NCBI GenBank assembly: GCA_023145375.1 | Contig: JAGLDY010000001.1 | Coordinates: 1-59,163, forward strand | Direction: 5' to 3' | DNA: 59,163 bases | Origin: Candidatus Sabulitectum sp. | GTDB taxonomy: Bacteria; Fermentibacterota; Fermentibacteria; Fermentibacterales; JCC-6 | In this document: piece after piece, positions 39,582 to 48,543 of the stretch | Layout of the letters: every line of letters begins with the position of its first letter | Numbering within the stretch: the stretch's first letter is position 1 | The notes under the pieces: model-generated | The model's database searches: none | What the model saw: the letters and a program-made list of their open reading frames with translations, nothing else | What the model was told of the DNA's origin: nothing | Position numbers and translations under genes: made by a program

Positions 39582-41583
39582 TCTTCACCTCCTCTTCTTC
39601 AGTTTTTTCTTCTTCAGTTTTCTCTTCTTCTTCAACTGGACTTGAAGGTTCATCATGATCGGGGGAATCAAGCCCGGGAAATTCCATTCCAGGTCTGAGT
39701 TCTGCAAGCATCACTCTTATCTCAGAGCTGGATACTGTCTCTTTTTCAAGAAGATCTTCCGAGAGTCTTTCAACAATGTCACGGTTTTCTTCAAGAATAG
39801 TGAGAGCTGCCTTGTAGGCCTCACCCATGATCCGTCTTATCTCGTCATCGATAACCCTGGCAGTATGCTCACTGTAACTCTTTGTTCTTGCATAATCACG
39901 ACCAAGAAAAACAGGGCCATGCTCATCAGAGAAGGAAACAGGGCCCAACTCCGGACTCATTCCCCAGTTGCAGACCATCTTTCTTGCAAGGTCTGTGGCC
40001 CGGTCAAGATCATTTCCTGCACCGGTACTCATGGTGTCCAGAAAGAGCTTTTCAGCACCTCGTCCTCCCAGTAGACGGGCAAGGACAGTTTCACAGTACT
40101 CCAGTGAATAGTTGTGTCTCTCAGCCTTGGGAAGAAAGCTTGTAACACCAAGAGCCTGCCCCCTGGGAACAATAGTTACTTTATGGAAAGGGTCTGACTG
40201 GGGGCTGAAAACATTAACAATTGCATGACCACTCTCATGGATTGCTGTAAGTTTCCTCTCTTCCTCGGTCATCACCATGCTTCTTCTTTCAATTCCCATG
40301 ATGATCCTGTCCACTGCATTCTCAAAATCGCGCATTTCAATTGTATCAGCATTTCTTCTCGCTGCATGAAGAGCTGCCTCATTGGCAAGAGACTCAAGGT
40401 CAGCACCTGTGAAACCGGGAGTTCTCCTGGCTATCACAGAGAGCTCAACCTCTTTATGCAAAGGCATTTTAACGGTGTGTACCTTAAGGATAGCCTCACG
40501 GCCCTTCACATCCGGCATTCCAACTGTGATCCTTCTGTCAAAACGCCCGGGGCGAAGAAGGGCTGCATCAAGAACATCAGGTCTGTTGGTGGCAGCCATA
40601 ACAATGACACCCTGATTGTCAGCGAATCCGTCCATTTCCACCAGAAGGGCATTCAGCGTCTGCTCTCTCTCGTCGTGGCCACCCCCAAGGCCGGTTCCAC
40701 GCTGACGACCCACTGCATCAATCTCATCAATGAAGATGATACTGGGTGATTTCGCTTTTGCCTGAACGAAAAGGTCACGAACACGGCTGGCGCCTACTCC
40801 CACGAACATCTCCACAAAATCAGATCCGCTCATGGAGAAGAAAGGAACCTTGGCCTCTCCTGCAACCGCTCTGGCCAGAAGTGTCTTTCCAGTTCCGGGA
40901 GGTCCTATCAGAAGAACTCCCTTGGGTATCTTGCCACCGAGTTTCTGAAACTTGGCTGGTTCCTTCAGGAATTCAATAACTTCCTCAAGCTCCTGCTTTG
41001 CCTCATCACATCCTGCAACATCCTCAAACGTATTCTTCGGTCTGTCGCCTGTGACCAGTTTGGCTTTGCTTTTTCCGAAACTGAAAGCCTGCCCGCCTCC
41101 GGACATTCTTCTCATTATGAAGATCCATAGAATAATGAAGAGAAGGATAGGACCTATGTTGATCAGTATGGCCATAAGACCGTTGGGCCCTCTTCCGGAT
41201 ACGTCCACACCGTGTTCTCTCAGCAGGTCTATTGAACCTGCGTCCTCGAATGGCACGAAACTGGAGTACTTCAGATAATCCTGAGCGGCACTGCCGTCAC
41301 CAACCCTCTGGGGGGAACGGAATTCTCCTTCAACGTCTCCACCTGTGGAAAGAACTGCGTTCTTAACCTTGCCGTCCCGGGCATAATCCAGCAGTTCAGA
41401 ATAGGTTATTGATGCTCTGTCTGAGCCGGAACCAAGGAATATTACAAGCACATAAGCAAGAAGCCCCAGCATGACCCACATGGTAATGGTACGGAAGGTG
41501 CATCCTCCAAGTCCCGGGGGAGTTGGTATGGGATTCTTCTTTTTGCCTGGTTTTTTATCCGGAGGCGTTTTGTTCTCAGTCAC
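39523..41583 (-). CDS. ftsH: ATP-dependent zinc metalloprotease FtsH
   Basis: 686 residues. TM1 about residues 32-50 and TM2 about 140-158 flank a periplasmic domain; Walker A is GPPGTGKT at 227-234; Walker [12 protein letters not shown] region [12 protein letters not shown]; zinc motif HESGH; and the third ligand region near [11 protein letters not shown]. The tail is very acidic ([18 protein letters not shown]). FtsH degrades unstable and misassembled membrane proteins. The tilS-hpt-ftsH order is conserved across many bacteria. Confidence 0.97.
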   Translation of the reverse strand: MTENKTPPDKKPGKKKNPIPTPPGLGGCTFRTITMWVMLGLLAYVLVIFLGSGSDRASITYSELLDYARDGKVKNAVLSTGGDVEGEFRSPQRVGDGSAAQDYLKYSSFVPFEDAGSIDLLREHGVDVSGRGPNGLMAILINIGPILLFIILWIFIMRRMSGGGQAFSFGKSKAKLVTGDRPKNTFEDVAGCDEAKQELEEVIEFLKEPAKFQKLGGKIPKGVLLIGPPGTGKTLLARAVAGEAKVPFFSMSGSDFVEMFVGVGASRVRDLFVQAKAKSPSIIFIDEIDAVGRQRGTGLGGGHDEREQTLNALLVEMDGFADNQGVIVMAATNRPDVLDAALLRPGRFDRRITVGMPDVKGREAILKVHTVKMPLHKEVELSVIARRTPGFTGADLESLANEAALHAARRNADTIEMRDFENAVDRIIMGIERRSMVMTEEERKLTAIHESGHAIVNVFSPQSDPFHKVTIVPRGQALGVTSFLPKAERHNYSLEYCETVLARLLGGRGAEKLFLDTMSTGAGNDLDRATDLARKMVCNWGMSPELGPVSFSDEHGPVFLGRDYARTKSYSEHTARVIDDEIRRIMGEAYKAALTILEENRDIVERLSEDLLEKETVSSSEIRVMLAELRPGMEFPGLDSPDHDEPSSPVEEEEKTEEEKTEEEEVKNDGSEENRTGSETGAGGDR

Positions 41584-42124
41584 TGTTGGTATTCTCCGTT
41601 TCTTCCCTCAAAGCAACGATATCGGGCAGGTTTCTCCAGAAGCCGCCTGGACCATCCAGCCCGTACCCTACAACAAATTTGTCGGGTATCGTAAAGAGAG
41701 TTCTATGTAAATCCACCTCCACCATCCTCCTTGAAGGCTTATCAAGAAGAACAGCACTGCGGATTGATCTCGGGTTTCTCGATTTAAGCAATTTCTGAAT
41801 ATATGCCAGGGTAAGGCCTGTGTCTACAATATCTTCCACAATGAGCACATTTTTATCATGAAGAGGAAAGGAAGTATCAAGCGTCAGACGAACCTCTCCA
41901 GAGGAAACGGTCTCTTCTCCGTAGCTGGCTGCCCCCAGAAACTCTACCCTCACAGGAACATCCATGGCTCTGATAAGATCTGCTGCAAACATGAAAGCTC
42001 CACGAAGAAGAGGAATAACAACAACTTCTTCGCCTGCGTACAACTCTGTAAGTTCTGCTCCAAGCTTCCTGACCTTCTCAGCTATCGCAGAAGCACTTAC
42101 AAGAACGTCATATTCAACATCCAT
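41576..42124 (-). CDS. hpt: Hypoxanthine phosphoribosyltransferase
   Basis: 182 residues. PRPP-binding signature VLIVEDIVDTGLTL, the PLLRGAFMFAADLIRA loop, and KPSRRMVEVD, FVVGYGLD near the C-terminus are typical of HPRT. It salvages hypoxanthine and guanine. Overlaps ftsH and tilS ends on both sides. Confidence 0.95.
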   Translation of the reverse strand: MDVEYDVLVSASAIAEKVRKLGAELTELYAGEEVVVIPLLRGAFMFAADLIRAMDVPVRVEFLGAASYGEETVSSGEVRLTLDTSFPLHDKNVLIVEDIVDTGLTLAYIQKLLKSRNPRSIRSAVLLDKPSRRMVEVDLHRTLFTIPDKFVVGYGLDGPGGFWRNLPDIVALREETENTNSD

Positions 42125-43047
42125 TAAAACCTCCCGGGACCTCCCGATTCAACGCGAACCAGTTCATCCTCAGCAACAAGCCTCTTCCCGCCTGGAAGAA
42201 TGTGTTTCCCTCTTCCGCCACGACGGATCCAGTCAAGTATTTTTTGAAATTCATCAAATCCGTTTCTCGGTTTTCCCGCCATCTGCCAGAGCATTAATGC
42301 ACCTAGTACACCAGGCACTTCCAGGAGTTCCTCTCTTGAAACACTGTCACCCCCGGTCAGGCCTGAAAGCTGATCCTGCAGGTCTCTCCAGTGACTTAGA
42401 AGGGCACCGGAACGGCATATGCCTGAGACTGCTTCAGGGAACTGCTCCTCAAGCGCAGGCATCACCTCCAGTCTCAGTCTGTTTCTGGACATAACCATGT
42501 CCCGATTGCTGAAATCCTCTACCCAGTGATGACCTTTTTCTTTCAACCAGTTTCTGATCTCTGTGCTGTGCATATCCAGTATGGGTCTCTGCACCGGTTC
42601 CACGCCATGGTAATCCATACCCCCAAGCCCGCGAAGCCCTGCTCCTTCAAAAAGTCTCATGAGAATGGTCTCCGCCCGGTCACTTGCAGTGTGGGCTACA
42701 GCAACAATGCCAGGTTGCTCCATATAAATGCTCTGCCGAATTGAACTCCACCTGCTCTCCATGGATCCTTTCGTATCAGGCTCCGGAGAAACGAAACGGG
42801 CAGGAACATCAAGCTGACCGGCAAGATTACGCACAAAAGACTCATCTTCATCTGAAGCGGCTCTCAACCTGTGGTTGATATGCAGAACATCAACATGCCA
42901 GTCTCTTGCATCTGCAAACCTGCACAATAGATAGAGCATCGCAACAGAATCAGCTCCACCTGATACAGCAGCAGTTATGTGGCTTCCCGCGGGAAGCAGC
43001 GACTCTCTGGCGATGGTTCCAAGAAAGACTTTTTCTAATGCTCTCAT
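42124..43047 (-). CDS. tilS: tRNA(Ile)-lysidine synthase
   Basis: 307 residues from ATG 43047; the longer open frame runs into the divergent permease gene. PP-loop AAVSGGADSVAML near residue 27-39, HINHRLRAASDEDE, AVAHTASDRAETILMRL and GLRGLGGM are TilS motifs. It modifies C34 of tRNA-Ile(CAT) to lysidine. C-terminal part is shorter than in E. coli. A TATTAG box lies only a few bases before the ATG, so a leaderless or very short leader is possible. Confidence 0.93.
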   Translation of the reverse strand: MRALEKVFLGTIARESLLPAGSHITAAVSGGADSVAMLYLLCRFADARDWHVDVLHINHRLRAASDEDESFVRNLAGQLDVPARFVSPEPDTKGSMESRWSSIRQSIYMEQPGIVAVAHTASDRAETILMRLFEGAGLRGLGGMDYHGVEPVQRPILDMHSTEIRNWLKEKGHHWVEDFSNRDMVMSRNRLRLEVMPALEEQFPEAVSGICRSGALLSHWRDLQDQLSGLTGGDSVSREELLEVPGVLGALMLWQMAGKPRNGFDEFQKILDWIRRGGRGKHILPGGKRLVAEDELVRVESGGPGRF

Positions 43048-43116
43048 AATTCTAATATAATCTCCGTGCGCTCTCTCAACGAGAATGATGTTTTCCTTCA
43101 TCAAAGAGGTATGTAA

Positions 43117-44985
43117 ATGACACCGGGAAGTGACAATCAGCCTGCTCTGCACAAGGCACTTGGGTTTCCCGATCTTTTTTCTATCGCCACCGGAGCCATG
43201 ATAAGCTCCGGACTGTTTGTTCTTCCCGGGCTTGCCTACTACTACGCCGGACCATCTGCGGTTCTTGCCTATATGCTGGCAGGAATTCTTATTCTGCCTG
43301 CGCTTTTCAGCAAAGTTGAACTGACCACTGCCATGCCCAAAGCAGGAGGAACTTACTACTTTATTGACCGGTCTCTCGGACACCTTGCAGGCACTGTATC
43401 AGGGCTGGCAGCCTGGTTCAGTCTCTCCATAAAGACTGCTTTTGCTTTTGTAGGTATCAGAGTCTTTCTGGAGGTTCTTGCTCCTGGAGTAAACAGCCTG
43501 GCAATAACCCTTGTTGCCCTCGGGTTCTTTACCTACCTGAATCTGCGAGGGGCATCCCACGCCGGGAAGGCCCAGATATTCATGGTGGCGGGGTTGCTCC
43601 TGATCCTTCTGGTCTTCTCGGTACTGGGGAGTCTGCACACCTCGGCATTAAGAATGGTACCGTTCGCGACCGGTGGTATCAGGGGGATTCTTGAGGCTAC
43701 CGCACTTATCTTTGTAGCTTTCGGAGGGTTGACCAAAGCAGCAAGTGTGGCAGAAGAGGCATCAAACCCCAAGAGGGATATTCCAAGAAGCATGATTGCT
43801 TCACTGGCAGTTGTTACATTCCTCTACTTCACATCTGTTCTGGTCTGTGTGGGCACTCTTGAAGGAGCCACACTGGCTACATCCAGGACACCTCTCTCTG
43901 ACGCTGCAAGAACATTTGCCGGTAATCCGGGATTTATCATCCTTGCACTGGCTGCCATTTTTGCCTTCCTTTCCACTGCCAACGCAGGAATACTTGCCTC
44001 CGCCAGGTTCCCTCTTGCAATGAGCAAAGACAGGCTGATTCCAGGCATTGTGGGCAGGATCGGATTGAAGAGAGGCACGCCGTGGTTTTCCATCGGACTA
44101 ACAAGCACTTTCATAGGAGCAATGCTTTTCCTGGACTTTGTCAGACTGGTAAAAATGGCCAGTGCCATGCAGATATTCCTGTTCTTGCTGACAAATATTG
44201 TGGTAATTGTAATGCGGGAAAGCAGAATCCATACATACAGACCTTCGTTCAAAAGCCCTCTCTATCCATGGATGCAGATACTGGGCGCAACAACTATGTT
44301 CATACTCCTTGTTATGATAGGCATGGAAGCACTTATCGCCTGCTCTGGAGTAGTGCTTGGGGGATCAGTATGGTACTTTCTCTATTCCAGAAAACGGGTT
44401 GAAAGGGATTCAGCCCTGCTTCATCTGGCTGCAAGGATATTTCCGAAAGAACTTAAGCGCAGAAATAAATCCATTACCAGAGAGTTGAAGAAAGTTCTCA
44501 TGGAAAGGGATCTGATCACAGAGGACCGTTTTGACAAACTAGTTCTTTCCTCGGACATACTGGACATCGAAGAGCCACTGGAACTGAATAAATTCCTGAT
44601 GCTGGTTGCTGAAAGGATCGCAAAGCCCCTGGAAATGGAACCCGATGAGTTGTTCCACCTGCTGATCGAAAGAGAAAAAACTTCTCCCACTGCGCTTCGA
44701 CCTGGTCTTGCCATTCCACACATTATCATACCCGGTACAGGTAAATTCTCTGTGAACCTTGCAAGATGTAAGGGCGGCATTAACTTCGGCAGGGGTACAG
44801 AACCTGTATTCATTGCGTTCATTCTTGCAGGCACAATGGACGAGCGCAATTTTCACCTGAAGGCTCTTATGGCCATTGCCGAGATAACAACAGCGTCTGG
44901 ATTCGATGATTCCTGGAAAAAGTGTCTCACAGTCGAGGGACTTCGGGATCTTGTTCTTCTGTCGAAAAGAAGAAGAGAGGTGTGA
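43117..44985 (+). CDS. APC-family amino-acid permease fused to a PTS EIIA-like domain
   Basis: 622 residues. Residues 1-430 are an APC transporter with 12 predicted TM segments (FSIATGAMISSGLFVLPGLA, AFGGLTKAASVAEEASNPKR). The last 140 residues resemble a type-2 EIIA domain, including the phosphorylatable His context LRPGLAIPHIIIPG, then INFGRGTEPVFIAFILAGT and HLKALMAIAEI. APC permeases with EIIA or universal stress tails are known; the tail may gate transport by phosphorylation. Divergent from tilS. Confidence 0.92.
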   Translation: MTPGSDNQPALHKALGFPDLFSIATGAMISSGLFVLPGLAYYYAGPSAVLAYMLAGILILPALFSKVELTTAMPKAGGTYYFIDRSLGHLAGTVSGLAAWFSLSIKTAFAFVGIRVFLEVLAPGVNSLAITLVALGFFTYLNLRGASHAGKAQIFMVAGLLLILLVFSVLGSLHTSALRMVPFATGGIRGILEATALIFVAFGGLTKAASVAEEASNPKRDIPRSMIASLAVVTFLYFTSVLVCVGTLEGATLATSRTPLSDAARTFAGNPGFIILALAAIFAFLSTANAGILASARFPLAMSKDRLIPGIVGRIGLKRGTPWFSIGLTSTFIGAMLFLDFVRLVKMASAMQIFLFLLTNIVVIVMRESRIHTYRPSFKSPLYPWMQILGATTMFILLVMIGMEALIACSGVVLGGSVWYFLYSRKRVERDSALLHLAARIFPKELKRRNKSITRELKKVLMERDLITEDRFDKLVLSSDILDIEEPLELNKFLMLVAERIAKPLEMEPDELFHLLIEREKTSPTALRPGLAIPHIIIPGTGKFSVNLARCKGGINFGRGTEPVFIAFILAGTMDERNFHLKALMAIAEITTASGFDDSWKKCLTVEGLRDLVLLSKRRREV

Positions 44986-45053
44986 TCTGAGGTTGATGTC
45001 GGTCTTCATCCTCTATCATCCGTCAAATCAAGATAGATAATGATTCACAGGTA

Positions 45054-45080
45054 AAGGCGTCGACATTAAGTCGACGCCTT
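45054..45080. terminator. Hairpin between permease and tRNA-Met
   Basis: Perfect 11-base stem AAGGCGTCGAC / GTCGACGCCTT with a 5-base loop. It lies between convergent transcription units. There is no long T-run, but a stable stem with TTTACC on the minus side. Confidence 0.7.
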
Positions 45081-45089
45081 CCTTATAAC

Positions 45090-45165
45090 TGGTAGCGGCG
45101 GAGGGACTTGAACCCCCGACCAGCGGATTATGATTCCGCTGCTCTACCAACTGAGCTACACCGCC
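45090..45165 (-). tRNA. tRNA-Met (CAT)
   Basis: 76 bases on the minus strand with a full cloverleaf: acceptor GGCGGTG/CGCCGCT, D arm GCTC-GAGC, anticodon stem GCGGA/TCCGC with loop ATCATAA (anticodon CAT), T arm with TTCAAGT, discriminator A and encoded CCA. The 1-72 pair is formed and the anticodon stem lacks the GGG/CCC of initiators, so it is elongator Met. A CAT tRNA could also be Ile2 (a TilS substrate); I favour Met. Confidence 0.93.
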
Positions 45166-45180
45166 ACTGCTGAGGTGGTG

Positions 45181-45209
45181 ACAATACAGTGGAATTGCTA
45201 TTTTGTCAA
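45181..45209 (-). promoter_or_regulatory. Promoter of tRNA-Met
   Basis: Minus strand TTGACA (complement of 45204-45209), 17-base spacer, TATTGT (complement of 45181-45186), 15 bases before the tRNA. The -35 overlaps the 3' end of the neighbouring gene. Confidence 0.75.
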
Positions 45210-45553
45210 GATTTTTCCGGCTCGCTGTCAGACCCTATCTTCCGAAGCATTATGGAGTCTCCGATTCGAACCTTTTTGAGAACCCCGCCTCCCAAGAACA
45301 GGCAAATTACCCATGCAAGAAATGAAACACCTGTTATGACAAGAAGTATGAAACTGACGATCTGCGGCACCGCAATGTAATAGGTGGCGAAAAAGGCTGC
45401 TGCAAAAAGCAGAACCGCCATCACAGGGACAAGGATAAGCTTAAGCGCCTTTGAAGTCATTTCTGTTCTTTTCCGAAACCAGTTCTCAAGCATTTCAAGT
45501 TGTTCTGTATCAGAAAAATCAGTAGCAGGAGAGTCTTCGGAATATTCATTCAT
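45206..45553 (-). CDS. Small membrane protein
   Basis: 115 residues from ATG 45553, overlapping the upstream stop by 8 bases. An acidic N-terminus (YSEDSPATDFSDTEQLEMLE) precedes two TM segments at about 35-58 (LILVPVMAVLLFAAAFFATYY) and 65-85 (FILLVITGVSFLAWVICLF), then a charged C-terminus. No family recognised. Expressed with the 596-residue protein. Confidence 0.82.
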   Translation of the reverse strand: MNEYSEDSPATDFSDTEQLEMLENWFRKRTEMTSKALKLILVPVMAVLLFAAAFFATYYIAVPQIVSFILLVITGVSFLAWVICLFLGGGVLKKVRIGDSIMLRKIGSDSEPEKS

Positions 45554-47336
45554 TGTTATTCTGCCTTTCAATAATTGCATCGAGAACACTCTTTCTATTC
45601 TCTGGAGAAAGGCCATGACCATTCTCCTGAACTCGGAGCAGAATAGATACTGCACCTGACCATCTGATAATACTAGCAGTTACCGTAAAGTCTCTTACAA
45701 CACCCAGGATACTGTCTATGTCTCTGCATTCCGCCCTCCTGGCACAGCAGAAAAGGGTGGCGGTGGGCTTGACAATTCCGGGGACTTCCTCAGAGGTAAC
45801 TTCTTTGTCCAGATTGTCATCAGAAAGCATGTTGGACAGGGTCTCGAATAGAAGTCTGATATGTATTGCAAGTTCCTTGACAGGTACAGAGGCTCTCATA
45901 AAGTCTTCAAGACTGTAATAGAAATCCGTTACCACAGTATCCGGAATATCCGGGAGCTCCCTCCTTATTTCCTCAAGCTGGCTTACATCGTTAAGACGCA
46001 TGCCTTGATCGAAGTCCCGGAAATCTCCGAAACTCTCCTGAATAGCATTCTTAATAAGTGAAAAGGCGTCCTCCATATGATCAAAATGCTCACGCTCTGC
46101 AACGAAATCAAATACATCAACCCAGATACCTTCTCTTCTGGATGGTGACTTGAATGAATTCACGCCAATGCCTTTTTGATTGCTGAGAGTTTTAACAAGT
46201 TTCAATATCCTTGTGTCATGATTCTGACTGTTATCATCTGCGCTGGTAACAAGAAGGAGTTTCAACTCAGCATTGAAAGTTGTGGTGTTCTCTAAAGCAA
46301 TGTAAGCCTGGTCGATACCGGTAGTTCTGCATTCGTTGATCAAGAGCGGAAGAAGAGCCCTGCCAATGTGCTCTGTCCCACCATAATGATGAACTTTGTG
46401 AAGCCTTTCAATACCCCTTGAAACAAGAAGTTTGACAAGATATTCTCTTACAACCTTCAAATCTTTCCTGGTTGCACTCATACCGTTAGGGCCTGTCATT
46501 TCAACCCTGATGGATACTATACCGTCATGGGTTGTGTATTTCCTCTGGTGACTCACTGTGGAGCCGGGCCATGCCACAGACAAAGCGGTGGTTAGATTCT
46601 GAAATGAGATATCTCTTTCATAACCAACAATGTTTATTCCTGTTAGGTGTTCACCCCGAGCTCTTATATTTCTGATCCTGAAGAACGGTACTCCACCTTT
46701 TTTCCTGACTTTTTCCACAAGGTCAAAATTTGTTTTCACTATCCAGGCAAGATCATCAATCTTCCTGGCAAGAAGATACTGATCGGATCTTGAGCTGATG
46801 AAGAGAACAAGCTGCCCTTTCTCTCCGAGAATACCCTCCGGGATTCCGTCTTTATAGATACGGTCCAGCTCTTCAAGAATCCCCTGATAACACTCAACGC
46901 GGTCGGCGGACCTGTTCAGAAGCGAAATGATCCCCGCTCTGCCCACTGCAAGTCTCTGGAGCAATTCGCTGAGCTTGCTGGCATCCTTTATGAATTTTGC
47001 TCCCCGCTCTTCTGAATCATTCATGATGATCCCAGTTATTATGATGCCCCGTCGAACTCCATTCTTCACCACGGTAAAGCCTTCCAGCAGATCCAGATTC
47101 CACCCTTCGTGATGCAGTTCACCAATTACGATAGAAGCAAGACCAGCCCAGTCTGTAGCGCTGATACCCAGCAGGGCAAGTCCATCTTTAACATCAACTG
47201 TTACTGAGACATCTTCATCGGTATCGTAAAGACGGGAGTAGACCTGCTGCCGCCGGTGACTGGGTATAATGACCACAGGGCAGGTTTCACCAAAACGACT
47301 GATCTGATCCTTCCCGTTCTTTTCTCTTCTATGCAT
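45546..47336 (-). CDS. Large ACT-like protein, unknown function
   Basis: 596 residues, soluble. Residues about 40-120 look like an ACT domain pair (VSVTVDVKDGLALLGISATD, LASIVIGELHHEGWNLDLLE). A second similar beta-alpha region occurs near residue 240-300 (FFRIRNIRARGEHLTGINIV, LSVAWPGSTVSHQRKYT). The rest is helical. The ACT pattern recalls the regulatory N-terminus of large NAD-dependent glutamate dehydrogenases, but no dehydrogenase domain is present. The start lacks a clear Shine-Dalgarno. Possible role in amino-acid-responsive control; not established. Confidence 0.8.
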   Translation of the reverse strand: MHRREKNGKDQISRFGETCPVVIIPSHRRQQVYSRLYDTDEDVSVTVDVKDGLALLGISATDWAGLASIVIGELHHEGWNLDLLEGFTVVKNGVRRGIIITGIIMNDSEERGAKFIKDASKLSELLQRLAVGRAGIISLLNRSADRVECYQGILEELDRIYKDGIPEGILGEKGQLVLFISSRSDQYLLARKIDDLAWIVKTNFDLVEKVRKKGGVPFFRIRNIRARGEHLTGINIVGYERDISFQNLTTALSVAWPGSTVSHQRKYTTHDGIVSIRVEMTGPNGMSATRKDLKVVREYLVKLLVSRGIERLHKVHHYGGTEHIGRALLPLLINECRTTGIDQAYIALENTTTFNAELKLLLVTSADDNSQNHDTRILKLVKTLSNQKGIGVNSFKSPSRREGIWVDVFDFVAEREHFDHMEDAFSLIKNAIQESFGDFRDFDQGMRLNDVSQLEEIRRELPDIPDTVVTDFYYSLEDFMRASVPVKELAIHIRLLFETLSNMLSDDNLDKEVTSEEVPGIVKPTATLFCCARRAECRDIDSILGVVRDFTVTASIIRWSGAVSILLRVQENGHGLSPENRKSVLDAIIERQNNNE

Positions 47337-47374
47337 GGGTGAATTATTAAACAGAATGAAGCTGTTGACCAGTA

Positions 47375-47403
47375 TTGACAGATTGGCTCTGTATGAGTAT
47401 TTA
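47375..47403 (+). promoter_or_regulatory. Candidate promoter of tRNA-Val
   Basis: TTGACA (47375-47380), 17-base spacer, TATTTA (47398-47403), 13 bases before the tRNA. Perfect -35, imperfect -10. Confidence 0.55.
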
Positions 47404-47416
47404 TCATCGGCACTGG

Positions 47417-47493
47417 GGGCGAGTAACTCAGTTGGCTAGAGTGCCTGCCTTACAAGCAGGACGTCGGGGGTTCAAGTCCCTTCTCGCCCACCA
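47417..47493 (+). tRNA. tRNA-Val (TAC)
   Basis: 77 bases: acceptor GGGCGAG/CTCGCCC, anticodon stem CCTGC/GCAGG with loop CTTACAA (anticodon TAC), T loop TTCAAGT, encoded ACCA. Reads Val codons GTA/GTG and others by wobble. Confidence 0.95.
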
Positions 47494-47496
47494 TTG

Positions 47497-47525
47497 AACC
47501 GGGGGATATTGTCTCCCGGTTTTTA
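47497..47525 (+). terminator. Terminator of tRNA-Val
   Basis: Stem AACCGGGGGA / TCTCCCGGTT with one mismatch, 5-base loop, followed by TTTATTTT. Classic Rho-independent form on the plus strand; it also abuts the end of the minus-strand gene. Confidence 0.85.
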
Positions 47526-48269
47526 TTTTGCCATCCGGAAACCTGAAAACCAGTTGATGTCTCCGTAACCTATCTGTCTTGTGAACCCCAGTGTCATCGC
47601 CTCTTCAACCTGCGCCCAGCTTCCACCCATAAGATGAACACATGTATCCGCAGTGCAGAAAACCATTTCCGCTGTATTCCCGGCCATATCCACAATACCT
47701 GCGTCCGATAAAGGGTAGGAACCACAGGGTGCTGTGTACAGGAAACCGTCCAGATCACGCTGTTCCCAGTCGTCCAGAGCCATGTAATTCGCGGGAATTC
47801 CAGGGGTTTCTACCGGAGGCAGATTCCCCCAGGGATACTGCCCTGAAATACTCCCGGTAAGACCAAGGGATGCAGCATACTCCCACTCGTTCCTGGTGGG
47901 AAGCCTTGCACCAATAAAAGAAGCTGCAGATTCCGCTTTACCCGGACTGATATTCACCACAGGATGGTCGGGAAACTCGTAGAAATAGTGTTCCATATCA
48001 GGAAAACCCGGATCCGCGGGGTGGGGAAGCCCTGACTGGTCTGCAAGGTACCGATAAAGCCTGTTGTTTACCTCAGATCTCTGTAACTTGAAAGATGCAA
48101 TTTCTACGGTATCTCCTCTGGAGTTAACAAAATTTCCACCGGGGATACTGACAAAAACAGTATCCTCTGCTTCCAGAGGTAAGGCTGCCGGTATAGTTTC
48201 CTCTTCCTCTTCGCAGGCAGTGGTCAAGAGAATAATGAGAGCAAGAACAACCTTAAGAGATCCTCTCAT
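47523..48269 (-). CDS. FGE/SUMF1-domain lipoprotein
   Basis: 248 residues. Lipobox ILLTTAC (Cys at residue 19), then a Glu-rich linker and an FGE-sulfatase domain: FVSIPGGNFVNSRGD, SEVNNRLYRYLADQSG, ARLPTRNEWEYAASLG, GQYPWGN, VDMAGNTAEMV, MGGSWAQ, GFRMAK. The fold binds rather than oxidises in many surface homologues; the catalytic Cys pair of true formylglycine-generating enzyme is not evident. Probably a surface-exposed binding protein. Confidence 0.88.
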   Translation of the reverse strand: MRGSLKVVLALIILLTTACEEEEETIPAALPLEAEDTVFVSIPGGNFVNSRGDTVEIASFKLQRSEVNNRLYRYLADQSGLPHPADPGFPDMEHYFYEFPDHPVVNISPGKAESAASFIGARLPTRNEWEYAASLGLTGSISGQYPWGNLPPVETPGIPANYMALDDWEQRDLDGFLYTAPCGSYPLSDAGIVDMAGNTAEMVFCTADTCVHLMGGSWAQVEEAMTLGFTRQIGYGDINWFSGFRMAK

Positions 48270-48500
48270 CTAATGCTTTTCCTTCTTATTTACCGGTTTA
48301 AGAATGATAGCAACTGGAATCACCACACAGTATCCCAGAATTAGCATTATCGGAGAGACTGAAATGTGGCCGGCCCTGAGAAGGAACCATCCGGCTGTTA
48401 TGATAATGAGACCAACCGTAAAGAGTATGTAATTGATCTTGCTGAACGGTACAGTGTGCTGCCCGTCTTTAGCAGATACTGGCTTTTTCTCGTTAGCCAT
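48270..48500 (-). CDS. Two-TM membrane protein, DUF3098-like
   Basis: 76 residues. Two TM segments (YILFTVGLIIITAGWFLL and IMLILGYCVVIPVAIIL) after a short polar N-terminus with PFSKINYI, the pattern of the DUF3098 family of Bacteroidota and relatives. Stop abuts the next gene start. Function unknown. Confidence 0.8.
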   Translation of the reverse strand: MANEKKPVSAKDGQHTVPFSKINYILFTVGLIIITAGWFLLRAGHISVSPIMLILGYCVVIPVAIILKPVNKKEKH

Positions 48501-48543
48501 TTGCTTCCTTTCAACTGTTACAGAATTACTGAACTCAAGAACG

